Shown: piece after piece, positions 1 through 8,372 of the stretch
Layout of the letters: the number at the start of each line of letters is the position of its first letter
Numbering within the stretch: the first letter of the stretch is position 1
NCBI GenBank assembly: GCA_902489215.1
Contig: CABTZE010000079.1
Location: forward strand, 1-9,046
Length of the DNA stretch: 9,046 nt
Direction: 5' to 3'
Origin: an uncultured Brevibacterium sp.
GTDB lineage: Bacteria; Actinomycetota; Actinomycetes; Actinomycetales; Brevibacteriaceae
Notes under the pieces: model-generated
The model's database searches: none
Told to the model about the DNA's origin: nothing
Seen by the model: the letters and a program-made list of their open reading frames with translations, nothing else
Program-made: the position numbers and the translations under genes

Positions 1-71
1 AAAAACACCCCCCCCCCCCCACATATTATACAAACGGCAAACCCCCCCCCAAAAAACAACCCCCGCCGATA
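1..71. other. Low-complexity contig end, no gene
   Basis: The first ~60 bases are runs of A and C, including a 13-base C run and a 9-base C run, quite unlike the normal coding-type sequence that begins near position 62. No gene can be read in them. In actinobacteria the gene after clgR and DUF3046 is normally recA, so its upstream region would be expected here; no recA leader or start is visible. I infer an assembly or read-end artefact rather than biology. Confidence 0.7.
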
Positions 72-299
72 TCAGAACGGCGTCGACAGTGGTTTGTCTT
101 TGCCCAGACGACGCTCCAAGGGTACCCCTGCGCTTTCGCAAATAGCTTCCCAGATTTCGCGCGGTTCGAAACCCGCATCAAAAGCTTCAGCCGGTGTGCG
201 GGAATCAAGCGAACTCAGCGCGAGATCGGTGTGCAGCGAACGAGCGCGCATTGAACCGAACTCATCTTCCATGAGTTCCCAGTAGACGGTGTGCTGCAT
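72..299 (-). CDS. DUF3046 family protein
   Basis: A 75-residue protein of the actinobacterial DUF3046 family, whose function is unknown. The start MQHTVYWELMEDEFG, the middle LALSSLDSRTPAEAFDAG and the stretch PREIWEAICESAGVPLERR match the family pattern (aromatic/W-E-L near the start, D-E-F-G, R-T-A-E-A-h-D-x-G, P-R-x-h-W-x-A-h-C, P-x-E-R-R). The ATG at 299 is chosen because it starts exactly where the family starts; the open frame runs upstream to 551 but there only shadows the regulator gene. The stop of the upstream regulator lies 10 nt before this ATG, and the intervening TTCTCTGCTG has no Shine-Dalgarno, so translation is probably coupled to the upstream gene. DUF3046 genes typically sit between clgR and recA, which fits. 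The C-terminal tail GKDKPLSTPF is slightly longer than I would expect. Family assignment is fairly sure; no biochemical role can be given. Confidence 0.88.
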   Translation of the reverse strand: MQHTVYWELMEDEFGSMRARSLHTDLALSSLDSRTPAEAFDAGFEPREIWEAICESAGVPLERRLGKDKPLSTPF

Positions 300-309
300 C
301 AGCAGAGAA

Positions 310-624
310 TCAGCGCTGCGGCGCCAGGGCGTCCCCGCCCAGGTAGCTTTCGGACATTTCGGCCGGCACGGTGTCCGGAATTTCGACGCCTTCGGCCAGC
401 GCAATGCGATCGCTGACTTCACGCAGAACAACCGACAGCGGGACATCAAGAGCAGAACAGATCGACGCCAGAAGCTCAGACGAAGCTTCCTTCTGACCGC
501 GTTCAATTTCGCTGAGGTAGCCAAGCGAAACGCGCGCACCCGTCGAAACATCGCGCAGAGTGCGGTTCTGACGGCGGCGTGCTGCGCGCAGAGTGTCGCC
601 GATTTCCGTACGGACGAGAGTCAT
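310..624 (-). CDS. clgR: ClgR-like XRE-family transcriptional regulator
   Basis: A 104-residue single-domain HTH regulator. The XRE-type HTH spans about residues 8-65 (IGDTLRAARRRQNRTLRDVS, then the recognition segment SLGYLSEIERGQKEAS at 33-48, then ELLASICSALDVPLSVVL). The segment GYLSEIERGQKEASSELL is characteristic of ClgR, the activator of clp protease genes and of some stress and DNA-repair genes in actinobacteria, and the position between cinA and DUF3046/recA is its usual place. The ATG at 624 is preceded by GGGAGG at good spacing (GGAGG, 6 nt, ATG); an in-frame extension to 681 lacks this support. The short C-terminal tail (residues 70-104) is acidic and ends APQR. As I recall, some Streptomyces ClgR proteins end in Ala-Ala, which promotes ClpP-dependent turnover; that ending is absent here. 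Target genes are not in this window; identity as ClgR is inference from motif plus synteny. Confidence 0.86.
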   Translation of the reverse strand: MTLVRTEIGDTLRAARRRQNRTLRDVSTGARVSLGYLSEIERGQKEASSELLASICSALDVPLSVVLREVSDRIALAEGVEIPDTVPAEMSESYLGGDALAPQR

Positions 625-633
625 AGGTGGCCT

Positions 634-644
634 CCCTCTAGGCG
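634..644 (-). promoter_or_regulatory. Candidate ClgR operator overlapping the clgR ribosome-binding site
   Basis: Read on the minus strand, these bases are CGCCTAGAGGG. That matches 10 of 11 positions of the core of the ClgR box as I remember it from corynebacteria (CGCYNANRGCG), with one mismatch (G for C). It lies about 10 nt before the clgR start and runs into its GGAGG Shine-Dalgarno. Binding here could give autoregulation. The match is short and the consensus is from memory, so this is only a candidate. Confidence 0.25.
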
Positions 645-793
645 ACTCGTAAAAATCTGTTCGTTCATCATCTATCACCAACCACGGCCGGTGAAGATTT
701 GTTCCCCAAGCCTACAGGCAGGCCCTGACTCAAGCACTGATGATCCATTCAGGATCCAACGCGCTCGCTCTCAGAACCACGAAAAGACCACAC

Positions 794-1339
794 TCACTTC
801 ACAGCGCTGGCCAGAAGCTCCAAACAGGCGTCAACCACCTGGCTGCGAATCTGCCCCCGGCTCCCGGAAAAGTCGAACCGCTCAACGCGCCCGTGCCCCT
901 CACCAGCGTCGCCAGCATCAGCATCGCCTGCAGCATCGCCAACACCCGCGGCTTCCCACAGACCGATGTACACTCGGCCGACGGGTTTGCCGTCCTGAGG
1001 GTCAGGCCCTGCAACCCCAGTACAGGAAATCCCGAAGTCAGCACCGCAGACTTCAGCGGCACCTCGTGCCATCTGCTGAGCGACATCGGGATCAACCGCA
1101 CCCCGCTCACGCAGGAGGTCAGCGTCGACCCGGGCCAAAGCGTTCTTGAGTTCGGTCGCGTAGGTGACCAGTCCCCCGCGCAGAACTGCCGAGGCGCCCG
1201 GCACGTCTGCCAGGGATGCAGCCAGAAGACCCGCGGTCAGGGATTCGCAGGTGGCAACCGTCAGGCCGCGCTGGGTCGCTGCGGCAATGACTTCGCGGGC
1301 TGCCGACCGTGGCTCACCAGCCGCATTCACAGCGCTCAC
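794..1339 (-). CDS. cinA: CinA family protein (nicotinamide-nucleotide amidohydrolase domain)
   Basis: A 181-residue stand-alone CinA C-terminal domain (PncC type), which in characterised members deamidates nicotinamide mononucleotide to nicotinate mononucleotide in pyridine nucleotide recycling. The family signatures are clear: TVATCESLTAGLLAASLADVPGAS at about 27-50, GGLVTYATELKNAL at 55-68, and GISCTGVAGPDPQDGKPVGRVYIGL at 103-127. The N-terminal molybdopterin-binding-like domain of long CinA proteins is absent, as is usual in actinobacteria. Residues about 131-150 form a Gly/Ala/Asp insertion (GDAAGDADAGDAGEG) between the VYIGL strand and VERFDFSG, absent from typical members and built on an imperfect DNA repeat. 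The GTG at 1339 overlaps the pgsA stop (GTGA), showing translational coupling; a second GTG at 1330, preceded by GGTGAG at 4 nt, is an alternative start. Confidence 0.92.
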   Translation of the reverse strand: MSAVNAAGEPRSAAREVIAAATQRGLTVATCESLTAGLLAASLADVPGASAVLRGGLVTYATELKNALARVDADLLRERGAVDPDVAQQMARGAAEVCGADFGISCTGVAGPDPQDGKPVGRVYIGLWEAAGVGDAAGDADAGDAGEGHGRVERFDFSGSRGQIRSQVVDACLELLASAVK

Positions 1340-1953
1340 CCCGCCTGTTTCAGCGCCCTGTTGACATCAACCACGTACTGCATGCCCGACCACAGAGTCT
1401 GGACGATCGCGGCAACGAGGATCACCCACGCCACAACGAGCAGTCCCACGGTCAGGCCGGCAATACCAAGGTGTCCAACAGGAACCACCAGAAGCAGCAG
1501 GCCCACGGCCACAGTCTGCAGAACCGTCTTGATCTTGCCGCCCTTCGAAGCCGGCAGCACGATCTTCTTGACCACGATCAAACGCATCACGGTGATGCCG
1601 TATTCACGCACAAGGATGATGACCGGCACCCACCACGGCAGACCGCCGGGCCCGCCGATGATCGCCAGACCGATGAACGCCGCGGACATGAGCGCCTTGT
1701 CGGCAATCGGGTCGGCAATCTTGCCGAAGTCGGTGATCAGCCCGTACTTGCGGGCCACCGTGCCGTCAATCCAGTCGGTGATCATCGCCAGGCAGAAGAT
1801 GCCGAATGCCCACAGCCGCAAGACCGGATCCTGCCCGCCCTGGGCAAGCAGAAGCCACAGGAACAGCGGAACCATGAGGATCCGCAGGACCGTCAAAGCG
1901 TTGGGCACATTCCACGAACTGGGTGCCTGAGTAGAAGTTTCCATCATGCTCAC
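1336..1953 (-). CDS. pgsA: CDP-diacylglycerol--glycerol-3-phosphate 3-phosphatidyltransferase
   Basis: Phosphatidylglycerophosphate synthase, an integral membrane enzyme that transfers a phosphatidyl group from CDP-diacylglycerol to glycerol-3-phosphate, the committed step to phosphatidylglycerol and cardiolipin. The CDP-alcohol phosphotransferase signature D-x2-D-G-x2-A-R-x8-G-x3-D-x3-D is complete, with D60, D63, G64, A67, R68, G77, D81 and D85. The N-terminus NVPNALTVLRILMVPLF (15-31) is typical of PgsA. About five to six hydrophobic segments are visible: near 22-38, 46-60, 88-102, 105-125, 143-160 and 163-190. At 205 residues it has normal length. It lies just after the ftsK stop and overlaps cinA by 4 nt, so the three genes are probably one transcript. 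The start is ambiguous among GTG 1953, ATG 1947 and ATG 1944; none has a strong Shine-Dalgarno. A different CDP-alcohol acceptor cannot be excluded, but sequence and synteny favour PgsA. Confidence 0.93.
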   Translation of the reverse strand: MSMMETSTQAPSSWNVPNALTVLRILMVPLFLWLLLAQGGQDPVLRLWAFGIFCLAMITDWIDGTVARKYGLITDFGKIADPIADKALMSAAFIGLAIIGGPGGLPWWVPVIILVREYGITVMRLIVVKKIVLPASKGGKIKTVLQTVAVGLLLLVVPVGHLGIAGLTVGLLVVAWVILVAAIVQTLWSGMQYVVDVNRALKQAG

Positions 1954-1961
1954 TGTATCGC

Positions 1962-4817
<2,856 letters not shown>

Positions 4818-4823
4818 GGAACC

Positions 4824-4829
4824 ATAGTA
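4824..4829 (-). promoter_or_regulatory. Candidate -10 of a leaderless ftsK promoter
   Basis: On the minus strand TACTAT ends 6 nt before the ftsK ATG at 4817. The spacing TANNNT-N6-ATG places the transcription start on or next to the A of the start codon, the layout of leaderless genes that are common in actinobacteria. Consistent with this, GGTTCC in front of the ATG gives no Shine-Dalgarno. No convincing -35 is visible. Confidence 0.5.
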
Positions 4830-4853
4830 GGCCCGCAGGCGTCCCAGGGCGCG

Positions 4854-4859
4854 TATTCT
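4854..4859 (+). promoter_or_regulatory. Candidate -10 for the NCS2 permease gene
   Basis: TATTCT lies 47 nt before the permease ATG. It would give a leader of about 40 nt containing the hairpin at 4869-4883 and the ribosome-binding site. No recognisable -35 lies at the expected distance; the region there is GC-rich and overlaps the ftsK -10 on the other strand. Low to moderate support. Confidence 0.35.
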
Positions 4860-4868
4860 GTGGTCTGC

Positions 4869-4883
4869 GGCGTGTAGCACGCC
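4869..4883 (+). promoter_or_regulatory. Perfect 6-bp hairpin in the permease leader
   Basis: GGCGTG-TAG-CACGCC is a perfect inverted repeat with a 3-nt loop, placed between the candidate -10 and the Shine-Dalgarno of the permease gene. It has no T tract, so it is not an obvious terminator. It could be an operator or a small RNA structure near the start of the message; nothing in the sequence identifies the regulator. Confidence 0.4.
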
Positions 4884-4896
4884 CACCTGTCAACAC

Positions 4897-4902
4897 GAGG
4901 AG
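4897..4902 (+). promoter_or_regulatory. Ribosome-binding site of the permease gene
   Basis: GAGGAG lies 4 nt before the ATG at 4907. It decides the start: the open frame extends upstream to 4628 across the ftsK gene and the divergent promoter, but only the ATG at 4907 has a Shine-Dalgarno and matches the start of the protein family. Confidence 0.75.
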
Positions 4903-4906
4903 AACC

Positions 4907-6304
4907 ATGAATCGCATCTGGTCGCTGCACGGCAATGGCAAATCTGTTTCCCCGGGCGAGGTGGTGCTCCCCAGGGAGCGTCTGACCTGGGGGCGGACGT
5001 TCGGGATCGGAGCCCAGCACGTTGTCGCGATGTTCGGTGCGACGTTCCTTGTGCCGCTTCTCACAGGTTTTCCGCCGTCGACGACGCTGTTCTTCACTGC
5101 GATCGGCACACTGCTGTTCCTGCTGATCACCCTGGGCAAGATGCCGTCGTATCTCGGTTCGTCTTTTGCGCTGCTGGCACCGATCGGGGCGATCACCGGT
5201 TTTGATCCGGAGTCCGGTCTGGGTGTTGATCCCGAGCGTATGGCTCTTGCTCAGGGTGGGATCATCACGACGGGTGTTGCACTGCTGGTGATCGGCGTGA
5301 TCGTGCACTTTGCCGGTGTGCGCTGGATTGAGGTGACGATGCCGCCGGTTGTCACGGGGGCGATTGTGGCGCTCATCGGCTTCAACCTGGCACCTGCCGC
5401 GTGGAACTGGGTGAAGCTCGCACCCGTCACAGCCATGGTGACGATCGGGGCGATTCTGTTCATCACGGTGTTCTTCCGCGGCATCATCGGCAGGCTTTCG
5501 ATCCTATTCGGTGTGGCGGCCGGCTACATCACCGCAGTCATCCGAGGCGAAGTGGACTTCTCTGCTATCGGCGAGGCTTCATGGGTGGGCCTGCCCGCCT
5601 TCCACGCACCGGCTTTTGACGCCTCGCACCTGGGTCTGTTCATTCCTGTGGTGTTCGTTCTGGTGGCTGAGAACATCGGCCATGTGAAGTCCGTGTCCGC
5701 TATGACCGGCCAGAACCTCGATCCCATTACGGGACGCGCTCTCATCGCCGACGGTCTTTCGACCGCCCTGGCTGGTTCCGGAGGTGGTTCCGGTACGACG
5801 ACGTATGCGGAGAACATCGGCGTTATGGCTGCAACTCGCGTGTATTCAACGGCGGCCTACATGTTTGCCGCCCTGTGTGCGCTGGCACTGTCGATGACGC
5901 CGAAGTTCGGTGCGGCCATTGCCACCATCCCGCCGGGCGTTCTCGGCGGTGCGGCCACTGTTCTCTACGGCATGATCGGCATGCTCGGCATCCGCATTTG
6001 GGTGCAGAACCGTGTGGACTTCTCTGATCCGGTAAACCTCAACACGGCAGCGGTTGCCATGATCACCGCAATCGCCAACTACACGTGGGCTCCGGCGGGC
6101 ATGCGCTTTGAGGGCATCGCGATCGGCACTGCGTGCGCTATCGGCATCTACCACCTCATGCGGACCATTGCGAAGATCCGGGGCACGAGCCACGAATCCG
6201 CAAGCCCCGCCTCGGCCCCGGCTGGCAAAGAGGCCGGAATCAATGTGCCCCGTACCAAGGGGCACCAAGACTGGCCAGACAGACCCGCAGGCAAAACCAG
6301 CTGA
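4907..6304 (+). CDS. NCS2-family uracil/xanthine permease
   Basis: A 465-residue nucleobase:cation symporter of the NCS2 (NAT) family, which imports a nucleobase, most likely uracil, across the cytoplasmic membrane. The N-terminal GIGAQHVVAMFGATFLVPLL (33-52) and GKMPSYLGSSFALLAPIGAI (77-96) are hallmarks. The substrate-site segments are intact: LVAENIGHVKSV at 252-263 (E255 and H259 equivalent to E241 and H245 of E. coli UraA) and TTTYAENIGVMAATRVYS at 297-314 (E302 equivalent to UraA E290). Long hydrophobic stretches throughout fit the 14-helix fold, and the length is normal. After the last helix (to about 420) comes a ~40-residue polar tail rich in Ser, Pro, Ala and Lys. It is divergent from ftsK with an 89-bp gap and seems to stand alone; no clear terminator follows. 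UraA-like uracil transport is favoured over xanthine because of the motif match to UraA, but substrate is inference. Confidence 0.95.
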   Translation: MNRIWSLHGNGKSVSPGEVVLPRERLTWGRTFGIGAQHVVAMFGATFLVPLLTGFPPSTTLFFTAIGTLLFLLITLGKMPSYLGSSFALLAPIGAITGFDPESGLGVDPERMALAQGGIITTGVALLVIGVIVHFAGVRWIEVTMPPVVTGAIVALIGFNLAPAAWNWVKLAPVTAMVTIGAILFITVFFRGIIGRLSILFGVAAGYITAVIRGEVDFSAIGEASWVGLPAFHAPAFDASHLGLFIPVVFVLVAENIGHVKSVSAMTGQNLDPITGRALIADGLSTALAGSGGGSGTTTYAENIGVMAATRVYSTAAYMFAALCALALSMTPKFGAAIATIPPGVLGGAATVLYGMIGMLGIRIWVQNRVDFSDPVNLNTAAVAMITAIANYTWAPAGMRFEGIAIGTACAIGIYHLMRTIAKIRGTSHESASPASAPAGKEAGINVPRTKGHQDWPDRPAGKTS

Positions 6305-6320
6305 GAGTCCGCGACGCTAT

Positions 6321-6339
6321 CGTGGTCATACGACCAACG
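6321..6339 (+). repeat. Imperfect inverted repeat after the permease gene
   Basis: CGTGGTC-ATA-CGACCAACG can fold as a short stem with one bulged base, 16 nt after the permease stop and 15 nt before the broken membrane-protein gene. There is no following T run, so it is a weak terminator candidate at best; it could equally be an operator or chance. Confidence 0.25.
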
Positions 6340-6349
6340 TGAAGCCGGC

Positions 6350-6395
6350 AATAAATGAACACTAAGGGTACGGCTGTGAACTTCCACCGAATTGC
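6350..6395 (+). repeat. 46-bp direct repeat, copy 1 (5' end of the broken membrane-protein gene)
   Basis: This stretch begins AATAAATGAACACTAAGGGT and runs into the first codons of the pseudogene. It matches 8327-8372 at 43 of 46 positions. Identity includes silent positions and the AATAA before the start codon, then drops sharply on both sides. The block contains both possible start codons and an AAGGG that can serve as Shine-Dalgarno for the second one. Confidence 0.85.
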
Positions 6396-6907
6396 ACTGT
6401 CTGTCAGCAGACTTACATCCGGATTGGTGTGGTTCTGCATGTACACCGGAATCCCCGTCAACCGTTACAGGGATCTTGGAAACTATCTCGGCTACATAGG
6501 CGTGACTTTCTTTCCCGCTTTGGGCGCGACCGACACATCGACCGCTGCGCGTTCCATGCGCCCCGGCTGGTCCATGCTCCTGTCGCTTACGAAATGTTCC
6601 TAGTCACCGGCCTCGTAATGGCGACGATTGACTCTGGTTTCTGGGTTTGCGGTTTAGCGTAGCTTCTATAAATCTTTACTATTTCGACCTGCCTATGCTG
6701 ACAGCTGCCCTTCTAATCTTTGAACTGGCAACCCTTACAAGATGACTGTACGCCAAAGTCCGCGGCAGGGTCTTGTCAAAAGCACTCAGACCTACCGCAG
6801 CCGCAGTTGCACAGGGGACATTGCCCCGAGCAAATGCCAACACAGACAGCAACCGAGGCTTATCGGCACTGTTTACACGACTCGAGCGACCTGATAGCTT
6901 AAAATAG
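6355..6907 (+). pseudogene. Broken copy of the small multi-spanning membrane protein at 8332
   Basis: Frame 1 (6355 to about 6585) encodes MNTKGTAVNFHRIALSVSRL... and aligns with the intact paralog at 8332 up to MLLSL, then meets a stop at 6601. Shifting frame near 6585-6590 restores similarity (YEMFLVTGLVMA against the paralog's LLFTVLCTLVGMA) up to a stop at 6660. A second shift near 6660-6665 gives SINLYYFDLPMLTAALLIFE, then LATLTR, stop, LYAKVRG, aligning with the paralog's LPTTASATLIYAIAAVARWLYIKIRG; the TGA at 6743 replaces its W131 codon. Both shifts change frame in the same direction, as single-base deletions would. Similarity ends near 6766; the last frame stays open to a TAG at 6905-6907, adding ~45 residues absent from the paralog. 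Three independent lesions argue for real decay rather than one sequencing error. The promoter of the next gene appears to lie in its tail. Confidence 0.75.
6872..6900 (+). promoter_or_regulatory. Candidate promoter of the exported-protein gene
   Basis: TTTACA (6872-6877), a 17-nt spacer and TAGCTT (6895-6900) form a plausible -35/-10 pair ahead of the ATG at 6935. TAAAAT (6900-6905) and TAGAAT (6905-6910) are alternative -10 elements without a -35 at proper distance. The gene's Shine-Dalgarno AAGGA (6926-6930) lies 4 nt before its start. Confidence 0.4.
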
Positions 6908-6934
6908 AATTATCGAACGCCGAAGAAGGACACA

Positions 6935-8305
6935 ATGAGGTACTCCCATTTTGGCATTGCACCCCCTACGATCGCGCTCTCTCTTGCGTTTCCTACTGCG
7001 ACTGCAATTGCTGTAGAACCGGACAGCAATGTTGAATCGAGAGGTATCACTCACACTGCGGACACGGCCCTCCCACGGGCAGGAAAAGGACAGCTTTGGG
7101 AAACCGGGCCTGCGGTCAGCCTGGCCGAACTCAATGCACCTCGACCTGCAGGAAGTGTAGATGTTAACGACCAGCCAGAAGCCCACCGCAACCGGTCGGA
7201 AACACGGAATAAGCCCGGCAATGCCGAATACGACCCACTCAATCGACTGATACTGAAAACTGACGCCGACGGCACTATAGTTGAGAGGTACTTGGTCTCG
7301 CCCAAACAGGAGAACGTTCAAGGCAACCCATCCGGCGAACAGTTTATGTGGAGCGCCGGCAGTCATGAAGCCGTATTCGACTGGCCCAACATTGACAACC
7401 GACCACAGTGGACCGCCTACCGCAACGGTAAGAAAGCTGCCACAACGCGGGAGAGCCAATACATTGACGAAACTATCGATCGGTCGAAGCCCAACGTCTA
7501 CACCTTTATTTCTGACACAGTGGAAAAAGATGGCGAACAGACGCAGCACATCTACGGTGTAACGATACCGCCAGCGAATGATGCGTCTATTGGCCTGAAC
7601 ATCAACAATCCCGAAGTGCGTTCCGCCCAACACAACACCGATGTTTTCGAGCCACGGACCTCCTCGGAGAAGTCAGCTGACGGATCGGCCCAGCTTCTAT
7701 ACTCAACCTTCATTCCGGAAAAATCAGTCGAGAAACCACTAGTCTGCGGCGGAGACTTCGATTCCTACGCTGGAGACAACAGGCCATTCCGAACGCGAGA
7801 TGTGGGACTAGGCTACGCATCCTCCCGTGGAGAAAACCACGGCAACGTGACTGTAATTAACGGCAAAACCCACACGGACTACATCGACCATAAAGTAGGC
7901 GAAACACAGGCAATAAAAGACGGAAAAATCGTAGAGCGTAAGACAGCGGACAAGTCTGGTCTTAACACCACGGTCTCTGGATCCACCATTGCAGTGGTGA
8001 GATTCACTCAGAACATCGCCAACCCACTATGTAATCAAGCGCCAGCAATAAATGTAGATGTCACCGCTTCATACGATCCTGGCGGTCGAATGCGCGTTAC
8101 CGGCAAACATGATGGCGCTCCTAATCACGAACTTGTTTATCAAACTACAAGCTCCAAAGGCCGTAGCAGCGGATGCGCCTACCGATACGAGTACGACAGC
8201 TTTTTGGGCCTTTTTCCGCCAATGGGCGTTAACGTGGAGCTCGATGTGTCTGTCAACACCGGTAGCCACTGGCCCATGGACTGTGCTATTCATAAGAATA
8301 GCTAG
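6935..8305 (+). CDS. Predicted exported protein, Fn3-like and DUF3238-like
   Basis: A 456-residue protein of unknown function. Residues 1-26 look like a signal peptide: short basic start, hydrophobic IALSLAF and TATAIA, and A24-I25-A26 as a cleavage site, though the prolines at 10-11 and 20 are unusual. Residues 30-95 are polar and probably disordered. Residues ~99-119 carry one YD-repeat-like element (YDPLNRLILKTDADG). Residues ~145-212 resemble an Fn3-type fold (FDWPNI, AYRNGKK, YIDETI, NVYTFISDT). Residues ~253-402 recall DUF3238: TFIPEKSV, GDNRPFRTRDV, ANPLCNQAPAINVDV and the GKHDGAPNHEL element, compared from memory. Four cysteines (271, 366, 414, 450) lie only in the last 190 residues, allowing disulfides after export. 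GC and codon use are lower than in the upstream housekeeping genes. A paralogous membrane-protein gene starts 27 nt downstream and a broken copy lies upstream, suggesting functional linkage. No catalytic motif is recognised; toxin, adhesin or envelope factor remain open. Confidence 0.8.
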   Translation: MRYSHFGIAPPTIALSLAFPTATAIAVEPDSNVESRGITHTADTALPRAGKGQLWETGPAVSLAELNAPRPAGSVDVNDQPEAHRNRSETRNKPGNAEYDPLNRLILKTDADGTIVERYLVSPKQENVQGNPSGEQFMWSAGSHEAVFDWPNIDNRPQWTAYRNGKKAATTRESQYIDETIDRSKPNVYTFISDTVEKDGEQTQHIYGVTIPPANDASIGLNINNPEVRSAQHNTDVFEPRTSSEKSADGSAQLLYSTFIPEKSVEKPLVCGGDFDSYAGDNRPFRTRDVGLGYASSRGENHGNVTVINGKTHTDYIDHKVGETQAIKDGKIVERKTADKSGLNTTVSGSTIAVVRFTQNIANPLCNQAPAINVDVTASYDPGGRMRVTGKHDGAPNHELVYQTTSSKGRSSGCAYRYEYDSFLGLFPPMGVNVELDVSVNTGSHWPMDCAIHKNS

Positions 8306-8326
8306 CGAAGAACAGTAACATCCAGA

Positions 8327-8372
8327 AATAAGTGAACACTAAGGGTACGGCTTTGAGCTTCCACCGAATTGC
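8327..8372 (+). repeat. 46-bp direct repeat, copy 2 (5' end of the intact membrane-protein gene)
   Basis: The partner of the block at 6350-6395, 1977 bp apart and in the same orientation. The three differences are ATG to GTG at the first start codon, GTG to TTG at the second candidate start codon, and one A/G two codons into the shared reading. Beyond TTCCACCGAATTGC the two genes diverge to a level where only the protein alignment is convincing. Confidence 0.85.

Noticed and set aside
742..756. Inverted repeat GATCC-ATTCA-GGATC after cinA as a terminator
   Set aside because: The stem is only 5 bp of mixed composition with no T run; chance is likely.
289..1149. A 286-residue plus-strand open frame opposite clgR and cinA
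   Set aside because: It is antisense to genes with clear family motifs, is Arg/Gln/His-rich as expected for a high-GC shadow, and has no recognisable domain.
740..1930. A 396-residue plus-strand open frame opposite cinA and pgsA
   Set aside because: It crosses two well-supported minus-strand genes; its composition is that of an antisense shadow and no start signal is seen.
4818..4886. N-terminal extension of FtsK to a GTG at 4886
   Set aside because: It would run through the divergent promoter region, has no ribosome-binding site, and adds residues unlike FtsK N-termini.
6305..6349. Rho-independent terminator after the permease gene
   Set aside because: Only a bulged short inverted repeat and no U-rich tract are present.
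6720..6902. A 60-residue open frame beginning MNWQPLQDDC
   Set aside because: It lies in another frame over the tail of the pseudogene, where a different frame aligns with the intact paralog.
6899..7633. A 244-residue minus-strand open frame opposite the exported-protein gene
   Set aside because: Although fairly long and hydrophobic in places, it lies opposite a frame with a Shine-Dalgarno, signal peptide and domain-like motifs; no ribosome-binding site or family match supports it.
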